A stretch of 64,000 nucleotides of DNA from Hemibagrus wyckioides (GCF_019097595.1 NC_080715.1:24836573-24900572); one strand, 5' to 3'. Numbered from the stretch's first letter, positions 53,193 to 63,990 are shown. Translations and numbers: made by a program. Notes: generated by a model not told the origin, from the letters alone.

Positions 53193-53405
53193 ACTCAATT
53201 TCAATTCAATTCAATTTAATTTTGTTTGTATAATACAAAAGTACAGAAGTCCTAGATTAATGTTAGACAAAATCATCCCTAGTGAGCAAGCCTGAGGCGA
53301 TGGTGGCAAGGATAAACTCCCTTAAATGGTAAGAGAAAGAAACCTTGAGAGGAACCAGACACAAAAGGGAACCTCATCCTCTTTTGGGTGACACCGGAAA
53401 GTGTG
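53193..53405 (+). repeat. interspersed teleost repeat
   Basis: Begins with tandem CAATT units and carries the words GTGAGCAAGCCTGAGGCGA, GTGGCAAGGATAAACTCCC and AACCTTGAGAGGAACCAGAC, which I recognise as a repeat very common in ostariophysan and other fish genomes. Class not assigned; the ends are not defined here. Confidence 0.6.
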
Positions 53406-54861
53406 ATTATAAATTATTATATTATTATATTATATTACTCCTGTAAACAATGACTCCTATTATTTTGTTTAATAGTATTTAAAATTAGCAAATGAAAACC
53501 CCGTGTCAGAATGTGATATAGGATTTATCTTTCTGAAGTAATTTTATTTAATGGACTTAATTTATTGTACCGCAATTGATCAGTTTCTCTGTGTTAGCAA
53601 ACTACCGACTTACTAACACAAACAGTGTACGTTTTGGTCATCAGCAGTCACCTTGCTTAAATGTTGTTCATGGATTGTAAAGACACTGAATATTTCAATG
53701 TATTATGTAACAGCAATCTAATCTAATCTAACCTATTAGGTTACTGGGGATAGATTACATTCTGCTTTGAAATTAAGCCCATTATGACGGTGGGGAGTAT
53801 GGTGGTTGTGAATGTATGACGTCTAGCAAAGAGATTCAGGGTGTATTCCTACCTAGTGTTACTAAAGTTGAATGAATTACATTACAAAGGCTAATCTCAT
53901 AACATAATGCTATATACATTGCAGCAAGAACCTATGTTTTCTGGTGTATATTGTGGCCTGGAAAAGGTTTCTATCATTAAGTTAGTGTCTCTGATCTTGA
54001 AATTGGTCTACTGATCCATGTAGATAAGATTTTTTCTTTCAAACCATCAAAATGCCACTAAAGTCGTACTTAATTTAACTACTCACCAGTTTTCAAATGT
54101 ATATGTCAGTGGGGCACAAAGTGAGCTTTGTTGCTGTAAGTAGAGCCATTTAAAGAATAGGGTTGGTCTTTGCAAGGCACATAATGCATATGCTGTAATT
54201 AGACGTACATTTCTGTGCAACCTGTATATTGTTTTGTGTCCATTTCCAGAAATAGCATTTGATTAACAACATGCACTTTTAAACAATTCAGCTATACATA
54301 ATTAATCCATATAAAAAATTAACAAAAATAGTTTAACGAAGGAAGAACAACTTTATTTGTAAGCACTTTATTTATTAATATATTACACAACATTACATTT
54401 GTTACAATGTCAGATTTTCAAGAGCTACTGGATCAGAGCTACTAGATCAAATCACTTTGGCTTATCTTTTAACACTGCTCACCTATTACACATAACACAC
54501 AGCATAAGACCTTGTTACAGAGAAATCCAGTCATTTCTATTTTTTTCCTCATAATGATCTGATATTAACAGATGAATTGAAACAGCATTATCTGAAAACC
54601 TTTATTCTACCTTTATTCAAAATTACTGATTTACTCTAGTTTCTGCAGTGAACCCATCAGAGTGAGTCTGGTTGTACCATTGCACCATCTAGTGGACATT
54701 TAAAAAAAATAAAGCCACGCCGAGATAGGCTTTTGATTGCTAATGTCTGTCGCTCTGGGGCTCTGTTTAGGAGTGAACTACACAGAACTTTATTCACATA
54801 TCAGGCTGCAATATGAAGAAAAATAATTTATTTCGGAAATAATAAACTAGGTGTTTTTTTT
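53406..54861. other. intergenic, 3' flank of gatd3
   Basis: AT-rich, no gene or repeat recognised. Confidence 0.6.
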
Positions 54862-54867
54862 TTTATT
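54862..54867 (-). terminator. gatd3: candidate gatd3 poly(A) signal
   Basis: AATAAA on the minus strand about 81 bases past the stop codon; a second AATAAA follows at 54827-54832. Confidence 0.5.
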
Positions 54868-54947
54868 ATTCAATCTTATCGATCAAACCAAAAGTGGTTT
54901 CCTGACATCTAGCTAAGTGCAGTTTGTTGAATGAAGCCGTGTGCCAC

Positions 54948-57900
54948 TTATTTCCCGGTCAACTTCAGGACATCTCTGACCATGGAGCCAATCCCATCAA
55001 AGATGAGGTGCAACTTCGTGTCACACATGAATGCAGGAGAGGTCACCACTTTATTCTTTGGGTCAACATGAGCCTCGTGAGGGTCACAAGTTAAGGCTAA
55101 AATCAGACAAGACATTTTTTTTTTTTACCAGGTTTAAAATCTTAACATAGTCAATTAAATAAAGTTGTGGAGAGGAGAGGAGAGGAGAGGAGAGGAGAGG
55201 AGAGGAGAGGAGAGGAGAGGAGAGGAGAGGAGAGGAGAGGAGAGGAGAGGAGAGGAGAGGAGAGGAGAGGAGAGGAGAGGAGAGGAGAGGAGAGGAGAGG
55301 AGAGGAGAGGAGAGGAGAGGAAAAGGCATTAAAATGAAAGAAACATCCAGCATGTGCTGAGAAGGATATGGTGACATCTTTGACTTTGTGTTTGGCCCCG
55401 AGTGCAGTGATGGCCTGAGCAGTGCCAGCATATGGCCACATTCCCCCCTCCTCTTGCTCATGGCCCACAGTCACTTCCACACCAGGAAGCACCTTCGCAG
55501 CCAGCACCGGAGAGATACAGCACAACCTAGAAACCATGAGAGAAAAGCATCAGCACTGCACACCACAGCTGGACAACTATAACTGCCTAACTACAGTATG
55601 GTGGTTTAGCAGGGCAAAAACAATCACAAGAAAATAACATTATAGGTTAGAAGAAAATAAATCATCTGTGGAACTTTAAACACAAACTATTAAGAGCATG
55701 TTCAATTTTCTAAAAATAAACCCTGGCAACTATTTTGTATTCATGACCAACAGAGACCAAGTTCTTACCCAATTGGCTTGCCTGCTTTATGGAAGTCCTT
55801 TAAGACATTTTCCACCTGCTTGTTCACAGTGCAGTCACTTCCATCGACAGCAAACGTTGACCTGATAAAGCAATAATTACAGAGCTTCAGAAGCATGTTA
55901 AGATGTGTGTCTGCTAGCATGTCTGCCAACTCAAATAAGACATGAGCTAACTACTGTTTTATCTTTACTTCACACCCTACACACATAAAGACCATGCTAA
56001 CCCTTACAGATTTTTAGCAGCTCCGAAACCTCCTGGAAAGATGACTGCATCATGGTTACTGGCACTCAGCTTAGCCAGGTCAGTGATGTTACCCCTAGCG
56101 ATGCGAGCTGACTCAGCTAAGACGTTCCTGTACAACATTCATACAGAATTATGAATATAAGAAACAGAGTTTTAGAGAATTCAATCATAATGTTGAATCA
56201 TCTCTCTGTTTATTACCTGGACTCCTCTGAAGGCTGCCCCTTGCTGTGGTCTATAACGTGCATCTGAGCCACATCAGGAGCATACATCTGGACCTCAGCT
56301 CCACCGCGACTCAGATGCACCAGGATTCTGTACACATATTTATTTTTCAGTAAATACAGTCCCTCTACAACTACTGAGAGAGAAAGACCAATTCATTTGT
56401 TTATGCTATACTCCAAAGACATCTGGGTTTGAGATTAAAAAAAATGAACATGAGACAAGACTTTAGAGTTTGGTTTGGTTTTTTGTATTTCCTGGTATTT
56501 ATTTCTACATGTAAATATTTTACTAAACCTGAAGGTTAAAACCAAGAGTACATTTTCAGAGCTATCTATTGTATTACAATCAGCCTAACAGGACACACAC
56601 TACAGCAACAAGACACACGTCAGTTCCAATGCATTTGGTCCCCTAAAGATTGGGTTGTGTGATACAAAATATTTTATGTTCTATGCTGTTTAACACATCT
56701 ACATATAAACACCAGGAATTAAAAGGTAAAATTCTAAACTCTGCTCATATTCATCTATTGTTCTCAAACCCAAATGTATCCAGTCTACAGCAAAAATAAA
56801 TGAATTGGCCTTGCTGTTCCAATAGTTTTGGAGGGGTCTGTGATCCATGCATTCACAAAAATTAATTGCAGTAGTATTATTCACATTCTCAGTCGTACCA
56901 TAGTCCCAGGACTATGCCTTGGTACATAGTACAAACATGGTAATGTAAAAATAATATTCACTTGAGGGCTAACAACCATGTTTGGTAGCATGAGGTTTTG
57001 GATGCTGCCTGATACTCACGCTGATGCCTCATGGATCTCCGTCCCATCGTACACTCCACATCCAGACAGCACCTGGAAACCAAAACAGTCAGAAGATAAA
57101 GTCTAATGACAGTCCATATAGTAATCCATACAGTATGAAAGGTTGTATAAAGACATTGCTGGGAACTGAAAAACATGGCTGCAGCCCAAACACACTATTT
57201 ATATCCCAGAGTGCCCTAATGCTTGTGTTACCTTCTAGCTCTCACTTTAGGTATATGGTCATTGCTAGTCCCTGCTTTAACACAATGCTGTTCATAGACT
57301 TTGGTCCAGTATTAAAGACAATCATCCCTCTGGACCTGATCAAAAAGCTGAGCCTAAACACTTAAACCTGTGCAACTGGATCCTGGACTTCCTGACTAGG
57401 AGACCTCCGTCAGTCTCGATTGTGAACAACATCACTAACCAAGACACTGCCTGGCTTTAGTGGATAATCTCATCTGTTTACTGTACAACACACTCGGTAC
57501 TGTTTGTCTACACCTATATTGTAAAGATTGGTGTCATCCTGAAGAGTATAGGTTCTCAATTATGTCTGGTTCATTTTTAGGTTTCTTTGAGACATGACAG
57601 AAATGATTCCTCCTGAGATATTAGGATTGGGATGTCTAAGGTCTGAATGACACTGCTGGCAAAATACTATTCGACCAAATGTTTGTGGACAACTGACCAT
57701 CATATACATATGTACTTGCTGAACAATCCCATTTTAGATTTTTTCCCCCTTTTTGCTATTATAAAATGCTCCACTCTTCGGGGAAGGCTTTCCAGTAGAT
57801 GTTGATTCAGCTACAAGAGCATTAGTGAGATCAAGTACTGATGTTGATTGAGGAGGTCTGGGCTTCAGTCGGTGTTCCAGTTCATTCCAAAGGCGTTCAG

Positions 57901-58948
57901 TGGCATTTAGTCAGAGTCAGGGCTTCTACTCCAGCCTTAAGATACCACATCCTCATGGAGCTTGGCTTGTACATAGTGGGACTGTCATGCTGGAACAGGT
58001 TTGGGCCATTTAGTTCCAGTGAAGGGAAACTGTATTACTACAACATATACACTGAACAGGCATAACATTAAGAACACTGATGATCTCCTCATCATGGCAC
58101 CTGTTAGTGGGTGGGATATATTAGGCAGCGAGTGAACATTTTGTCCTCAAAGTCGATGTGTTAGAAGCAGGAAAAATGGGCGAGTGTAAGGATTTGAGCG
58201 AGTTTGACAAGGGCCAAATTGTAATGGCTAGATGACTAGATCTCCAAAACTGCAGCTCTTTTGGGGTGTTCCTGATCTGCAGTGGTCAGTATCTATCAAA
58301 AGTATCCTATAAGTCCTGTAAGTTGCGAGGTGGGGTCAATGGAGGATCTGCTGCTAACATCTTGGTGCCAGATACCACAGCACACCTTCAGGGATCTAGT
58401 GGAGTCCATGCCTCGACAGGTCAGGGCTGTTTTGGCAGCAAACACGGGGACCAACACAGTATTAGGCAGGTGGTCATAATGTTATGCCTGATCGGTGTCA
58501 ATACATCGTATACAATCGTGCTTGGGGAAAGAGCGCATGCTGTGTGTATGTGACGGTTTGGTGTTGACAAACTTTTGGCCATATAGCTTTTAGTTCATCG
58601 CATATTATGTTTAGACAGATAGACCGTGATTTAGTCTACATTTTGGTCTAAATGTCTAAATAAATTCTGTCCACATTTCTGTATCACGCAGAGCTACAGG
58701 TCCAGCACAAGCACTTATCATCATAAATGTACTTAAAGTAATCTGTTTATTTGACAGAACATCAGCTGGAGCAGAAATTACAGCTGATAAACTGCAGTTG
58801 ACCCCAGACTCACCACTGCTACTTTGGCGCTGCTGCATTTGACACTGGTGTGGATGAAGCCCACACCGCCTGTCTGAGCAGAGAGAGCTGCTGGAGGCTT
58901 CAGCAGAAAAGCGTAGGGTTTGCAGATCAATGAGCGAACAGCCAACAT
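54948..58948 (-). CDS. gatd3: GATD3/ES1 mitochondrial DJ-1-superfamily protein
   Basis: Seven coding exons: 58814-58948, 57020-57072, 56217-56327, 56008-56127, 55769-55861, 55370-55526 and 54948-55076. The 798-base CDS encodes 265 residues, close to the mammalian length. Residues 1-35 are Arg/Lys/Ala-rich without acids, as in a mitochondrial presequence. The glutamine-amidotransferase-like fold follows: [10 protein letters not shown] (46-55), the [11 protein letters not shown] strand-loop (130-140), and the nucleophile-elbow segment [12 protein letters not shown] (171-182) with paired Cys. It ends KLTGK. All introns but the last are GT-AG; the last is AT-AC. The start is placed at the ATG giving MLAVRSLI, which matches the family; another in-frame ATG lies five codons upstream. 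Its enzymatic activity is not established. Gene boundaries are predicted without transcripts. Confidence 0.95.
55077..55369 (-). other. gatd3: AT-AC U12-type intron of gatd3
   Basis: Joining exon 6 (ending KVKDVT) to exon 7 (starting EAHVDPKN) requires an intron that starts ATATCCTTCTC and ends CCCTCAC. This is the minor-spliceosome 5' consensus, and a branch-point word CCTTAAC sits with its branch A about 14 bases from the AC end. The alternative GT within AAAGATGTCACC with the AG of CACGAG would delete three conserved residues and is not a good donor. The intron is 293 bases, phase 0. Confidence 0.88.
55168..55321. repeat. (GGAGA)n pentanucleotide array in gatd3 intron 6
   Basis: About 30 uninterrupted GGAGA units. 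In the gene's sense direction this is a CU-rich tract that fills about half of the U12-type intron. Translation of it gives only a LLSSP-type artefact. Confidence 0.97.
57270..57490 (+). mobile_element. LINE reverse-transcriptase fragment
   Basis: Two overlapping frames carry fragments of a fish L2/CR1-group non-LTR retrotransposon [24 protein letters not shown], then after a frame change [17 protein letters not shown] short, frameshifted relic in gatd3 intron 1. The exact clade is not decided. Confidence 0.7.
57667..58586 (-). mobile_element. decayed Tc1-like transposon in gatd3 intron 1
   Basis: The ends carry related inverted words (GACCAAATGTTTGTGGAC at the left; the complement of GACAAACTTTTGGCC at the right). 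The left half, read on the minus strand, matches the C-terminal part of Tc1 transposase genes (region around 57780-58030), with many disruptions. Its right half is interrupted by a second Tc1 derivative at 58050-58497. Confidence 0.75.
58050..58497 (+). mobile_element. nested, internally deleted Tc1 derivative
   Basis: ITR-like ends CAGGCATAACATTA at the left and its complement TAATGTTATGCCTG at the right. Inside, remnants of a transposase start ([18 protein letters not shown]) are followed directly by the C-terminal region with [18 protein letters not shown], so most of the catalytic core is missing. It sits within the older element at 57667-58586. Confidence 0.8.
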
Positions 58949-59294
58949 CTTCCCAATAATCATTATAATAATAATAATAATAACTCCAGACAGTTAAACT
59001 CGTACAAGGACAAACGAGCGATCTGAGTGATAAACTCACTGCAGTTTAATGGCAGTATTATCTGCGCAAATAATATCTGCGTTCACCTTTCAGTTGCAAG
59101 CACAACACTCAAGTTAGAACGCAGTCAAGTTTATATATGTGTAAATATATTTATAACGTAAAACATCGTATAGAAACGAAAGTTGTTTGTATGTACGACC
59201 CATTTAAGGCATGTAACAAACAGTTAATATTATCGTCGAAATATTACGGTAAACTCTTCGGCCGCTGTTTTTCATTCCTCTAATCAGCGCTGTA
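58949..59294 (-). promoter_or_regulatory. gatd3: gatd3 5'UTR and promoter region
   Basis: Directly upstream of the start codon lie a second in-frame ATG and a (TTA)n run of seven units in the sense direction. No TATA box is clear; the region has scattered CpGs. The start site cannot be placed from the sequence. Confidence 0.4.
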
Positions 59295-59308
59295 GTGCCG
59301 CCTCGTGG
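59295..59308 (-). promoter_or_regulatory. CTCF-like motif
   Basis: CCACGAGGCGGCAC on the minus strand, close to the CTCF core consensus with one weak position. A single 14-base match; low certainty. Confidence 0.3.
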
Positions 59309-59429
59309 TTAGGGGAGGTAGTGGCGTTTAACGTGACTACAAGGAGTGATTCTATGGAAAGCCAAATGGCTCATTATTCGCATTCATAAACTCTTTCCCC
59401 ATTATGTTTAAATAATTTACGGCAAATCC

Positions 59430-60143
59430 TACGGTGGCCAAGAAGTGCTGCAAAACAAAATAACAAATCCGAAAACAAAATAACACAAGGACAATTCAGA
59501 CAAACCGGAAAAGGTAGGTATAATTTGTGAATGGAATTCTTAACCGCTGATTGGACGAGAAACTGTCACTCAACATATACAAGAAGTAGGAAATTATGTA
59601 TCTAACTTTATTTCCTGTACATGTGTGGAGTTCTGCGTTCACTTTCAATCATTCTTTAGATAGTGCAACATTAAATCTTTTAAAGAAAATAAGAAACATA
59701 TATATTTATATTCATAAGAAAGCGGAATCCATTCAGCGCTGTTTCAAGGAAGGACGTTCATATGGCGTGATTTTGGATATACTGATAGCGTATCATGGCA
59801 TAACGATTAGTGTGCGATTTCTAAAAACACACCTAAAGAACACAGGTATTTTCCAAACACCAAACCATTCCAGATTAAACGAGGTAAGGAGCGCTATAAG
59901 AGCAGAGCTCTGTTCATACACGCGAATCAACTTTCTATTGCCACAGCTTGCTGGACTTCCGTGTATCTTGAGTGACAAATGTCTCGTCCAATCATCGTTA
60001 AGAATTCCGTTCGCAAAGTATACCTACCTTTTTCGTTTTGTCTAAATTGTCATTGTGTTTTCTGATTTGTTATTTTGTTTTTGTTTTTGTTATTTTGTTT
60101 TTGGATCTGAGACTATTTTGTTTTGCACTTCTTGGCCACCGTA
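59430..60143 (+). mobile_element. 714-bp element with long terminal inverted repeats
   Basis: Both ends begin TACGGTGGCCAAGAAGTGC and stay reverse-complementary for about 150 bases (left to about 59580, right from about 59962). They share GGTAGGTATA, GGAATTCTTAAC and GATTGGACGAGA words and subterminal AAAACAAAATAAC repeats; the right arm has an extra insertion of those repeats. A TA could be the target duplication. The middle (about 59718-59920) can encode a helix-turn-helix-like segment with IQRCFKEGRSYGVILDIL and ITISVRFLKTHLKNTG. This resembles, from memory, the start of integrase-like transposases common in fish. It is probably a non-autonomous derivative; the superfamily is not assigned. 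Confidence 0.75.
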
Positions 60144-61236
60144 CAAATTGGATCATTCAATCAGCAAACACCAGCGATGGAGAGGAGTAACTCTAGATGT
60201 GTCTAAATCAGCTCCCAAGGTGGTGAATCTGTATATCGTGTACAGAACTTCAGCCACTATTAAGAACCTTAGCTCACTACACACTGGGACACTAATGACT
60301 AATGATTTTCAGCAACATTACTACATACTTGTGTTGAAAATGTTACCACTGGAATTTATCAACGTCAGGAAGGACAGAATTTTCTAACATAATTTTTATT
60401 TTATTTATTTATTTTTTTTTTAAATGTTAAAAGCACATTATTAAAAATATTTAAATTGTTCTTTTACGTATCTTTGCAACAGTTCTAGCTAATGGATATT
60501 TTAAAAATCATTCAACACTGCAGACTCTTTAGACTCAAGCAAACTTTATAAAGAATGGCAGAAGTTAAATTTTGCTAACATAATCTTTTGAGAGATACAA
60601 AAATAATAACAAGCTACTTACATTCTTAAACAAATAATTTCTTATTTTGTCTGGCTATTTTTAAAAAAAAATTATTTATTTTTTGAGCTGTTAGGCTTCA
60701 GAAAAAATAACGTCATTACCAGTAAGGGAACATAGTGAGCATAATGATCAGGGCCCTGACAGCTGACCTAGGTAGATTAAATATCTTAATACAGTTGTAT
60801 TATTACATAATGCTGTTCATTCACTTAATCCCAACTGTTTTCAATGGACAGCACAGTCTTCATGGAAATCTCCACTAAAGCCTACATACACACAGCTGGT
60901 ACTGGACCATTTTGGGTCCTGTCCAGATGCACAGCTTCACTGGGAGTCAAACAGTGGAAACAGTGGTGTACAATTACAACACTGTCACAACTTGTGGAAA
61001 CACCATTCAGATACACAAAATACTGTCCACACAAATATCACATAACTCAGGAAGTAAAACATGGTTTGAGCTTTTTATTGTCCACACTACAAAAAATCTT
61101 AGATAATTATTTAAATACAATAGTGATATATGCAATTCACTCATTAAACAATGAGAATGAAAAAATCAAAATAAACAAAAATTCTACAACTGATTCTATA
61201 TAATGACTTTTAAATAACATTTTATGTTAACATGTA
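60144..61236. other. intergenic between gatd3 and mx
   Basis: AT-rich, no gene or repeat recognised. The 119-codon frame at 60844-61203 has no family resemblance. Confidence 0.55.
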
Positions 61237-61242
61237 TTTAAT
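61237..61242 (-). terminator. mx: candidate mx poly(A) signal
   Basis: ATTAAA on the minus strand about 122 bases after the mx stop codon; not unique in this AT-rich stretch. Confidence 0.25.
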
Positions 61243-61363
61243 GTGTTTTAGCTAACTCTAACAAAACAGGAATGCTCTTTTCTTAAAATCATTCTAAAGA
61301 TTCTAAATTATTTAGTAAAACTAAAACAGATCTCTTCTAACAATGCTTACTATTACAGTTGAG

Positions 61364-63990
61364 TTATGAGACAGACAGTAAAAACTTGGCCAAGAGCTGG
61401 CGTGCTCTTCTTAGACGCTCCAATCGGTCCTTCAAACTCTTCCTACGCTGAGCTACACCAGAATCCTCTCGGATAAGTTTCATGGCATTCTCACATCCGA
61501 TCATGCTCAACATGGAGGCCTGAAGCCGAGAGAAGTACTGGTCCAGCACATGGTATTGCACTATGAGGGGCACTTGGTTGGCAAGACGGTCAGAGGTGAT
61601 CTGACACATACACACACATACACGTACACAGACAAACACACACACCATATTAGTTAACAGATCAAGTAGACACCATATTTTTTCATAGAAATAGTGGCTT
61701 TAATGATAGCATACCAGGAAATAGGCATTTAGGTGCTGAGCCATTTCCCTGACATCAGCATTCAACATCCTGATTACTTGTGGTTTCTGTTTGACAGCCT
61801 GTAGCCTGTGACTATAGAGGCCATCTTGTGAATAGACAATCTTCTCCATTTTAAATTGAGATTGTATTTTCTCTAGAGCTTTTCCATGCTCCTGCTCAAG
61901 CAGATCCTCAATCGGTTCTTTAGCCGCCCTCAGCAGGTTGGGAAAGGCCTCAAAATGGGAGCTGACCACCTTGTTCACACAGGAGTGAACAATGCCTTAC
62001 AGAAATGAGAGAAAACAACAAGTACAGTCAGGTCACTGTAACAAGAGTAGGATGAGCAGATTATGGCAGACACTCTCATGTATTGACTCATTCAACAGCT
62101 CTGTTCTGGATTTAAACATGTACAACAAATAATAAAATAGGGGGGGAAACACTTCAGAATTTAAAAGGTCCTGATCAGAAACCTAACAATTTGTGTTTGT
62201 ACTGGTGATTTATTTGTCTATACGTATAGGCTGTGCTACACCAGCCACAGCCAGCAGAGGGCTGCAGAGGTGCACAGTAAAAGTGGCCGTTTTGGAGAAC
62301 TTGGGTTCCCAGAATACTCCAGGATGATTAACCCATTTCATCCCAACACACATTTATCAACTATGCTACAGTATTGTTTTATTTCAAGTACTCAGTTAGG
62401 ACCACCTATGAACTAGCTGATTTGTTTTATGTTTGTTTGGCTAAGGCATCAGCTCAAAACATCTATGTAGCATTATAAATATCTGACTGTAGCTTATAAG
62501 CAGGTTTACTAAATCCTTTGATATGCCTAGTAATAGTCCACTTCTTGGTCAAACTAAATTTTAATTAAGTCAAAATTAGATGGGGTTAGCATTTCATGAT
62601 GCAATCTGGTAAAGTTATATGGTCACCATGACTCTGTACATGATAGTGACAGATGCATCAGAGTGAAAGGTGTCAGTTGTTGTTATTTACCACTGATGTC
62701 TTTCAGTAACTCTGTAGCAGGTTCCTCCATTTCCTGTATATGTTTCTTCACAATGTTTTCAAACGTTCTGTAATTAACAAATCCAGGGAGTTCCTTTCCC
62801 CTGCAGTTATGGGTGTATTCTTCAACTTCATCCTGGAGGTTTTCCTCAACTAGAAAAAGAAGAAACAGGACAAAGAGAAGGACACAACCATGTAATAAAA
62901 GACAATCCTGAAAGGTTTTTAAGAGTTTGTTCAAACATTCTATATGTATGTGTGTATATACAGAGGGGCCCAAATAAATGTATACACACTTCAACGACCT
63001 TAAAACTCAAATTGGCAGTAATGTACTATTATGCATCAGAGAATGGAATACTGTAAGTGGTTTTGACACATGGTACATGAAGATGAGGCGTTTGTACAGA
63101 AAGTGGTGTGGTCTTATGAAGCGCAGTTTAAACTAAATGGTACAGTAAACCATCATAACTATGTTTATTGGGCTCCAGAATATCCTCAAATTCATGTGGA
63201 CAAAGCAATCAATTTACCAGGGCTTAAATGTGTGGACTGTCATCCAGGGGTTTAATTGAACCATTCTTTTTTGAAGGCACATTCACTGGTCCAGTGTACC
63301 TCGGCATGCTTCGCATATCCATTTTACTGGCCATTCGTGTGGTTTATGCAGATGAGCAATTTTACTTACTCACCTCACTACCACCAAAACGTGAGAGCCT
63401 ATCTCAGTGACATTCTGCTGTTGAATAGGATGCAAAAGTGCTGTTGAATTCCCTCCATGTTCCCCCAGACTTAAACCCCTTGATTTCTATCTGTGGTGTA
63501 TTGTAGAAAACCACCTACATTGGCTGCACTATGGAAAGAAATTGAAGTATCATGCAGAGCAATCCCTGTGGACACTCTAGTCAATGTTGTTCATACAGTA
63601 GTTCTCCGAAATCAAAAGTGTCTGGATGCTAATGGTGACCACTTTGAGAACCTAATGTGTTTGCAAAATTCAAACATGACTTACAGCTACCCTTTGATGT
63701 TCATATACATTTAGAAATAAGATTTTAATGAATATATATTTTTTATGTTGAATTGTGTATACATTTGTTTGAATAAATCAGTAGTTCCACTAATTCTACT
63801 TATTTTTGCTTATTTAAGTTCATAAATGCCAGAAAAGTGCCAGCTAAATACCAGCTGGGACCTCTTGAGGCTAACTCACGTCTGACAGCCTTGCTATCCA
63901 GTTGCTGTTTCCATTTTGCAAACTCTTTCCTCATTTTAGTAAAAACTTTGGGCTCTGAGTTTTGGGTGTCTTCTTCTGCTCTCATCACAT
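61364..63990 (-). CDS. mx: Mx interferon-induced dynamin-like GTPase, C-terminal exons
   Basis: Four exons at 63880-63990, 62691-62849, 61715-61995 and 61364-61600 join in frame across GT-AG introns (phases 1, 1 and 0) and encode about 262 residues up to TAA. The 5' part, with the GTPase domain, lies beyond the right edge. Seen here are stalk segments ([61 protein letters not shown]) and the C-terminal GED helices ([18 protein letters not shown] ... [17 protein letters not shown]). Family role: cytoplasmic or nuclear antiviral GTPase that oligomerises through the stalk and is induced by type I interferon. The variable L4 loop after [11 protein letters not shown] is very short. The promoter is not in the window. 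A transposon relic fills most of the 62850-63879 intron. Confidence 0.93.
62251..62265 (+). promoter_or_regulatory. CTCF-like motif in mx intron
   Basis: CCAGCAGAGGGCTGC matches the CTCF core consensus closely. It lies in the mx intron between 61996 and 62690. One motif match; occupancy unknown. Confidence 0.35.
62969..63772 (+). mobile_element. decayed Tc1/mariner-superfamily transposon in an mx intron
   Basis: Imperfect terminal inverted repeats share AAATGTATACACA and its complement. On the plus strand, broken frames between 63070 and 63700 give transposase pieces: [20 protein letters not shown], a [17 protein letters not shown] segment, and a terminal [15 protein letters not shown] ... 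[16 protein letters not shown]. These are typical of the mariner/IS630-type transposases with an SPDLTPLDFYLW-like core. Frameshifts and stops are many, and the N-terminal third is missing. Confidence 0.85.

Noticed and set aside
55084..55537. Two long antisense-type frames with many LSSP repeats
   Set aside because: They are translations of the GGAGA array fused to parts of gatd3 exon 6; the repeat is intronic and not a repeat protein.
60844..61203. 119-codon plus-strand frame between gatd3 and mx
   Set aside because: No recognisable domain, and composition drifts to AT-rich Lys/Asn at its end; no splice or promoter support.
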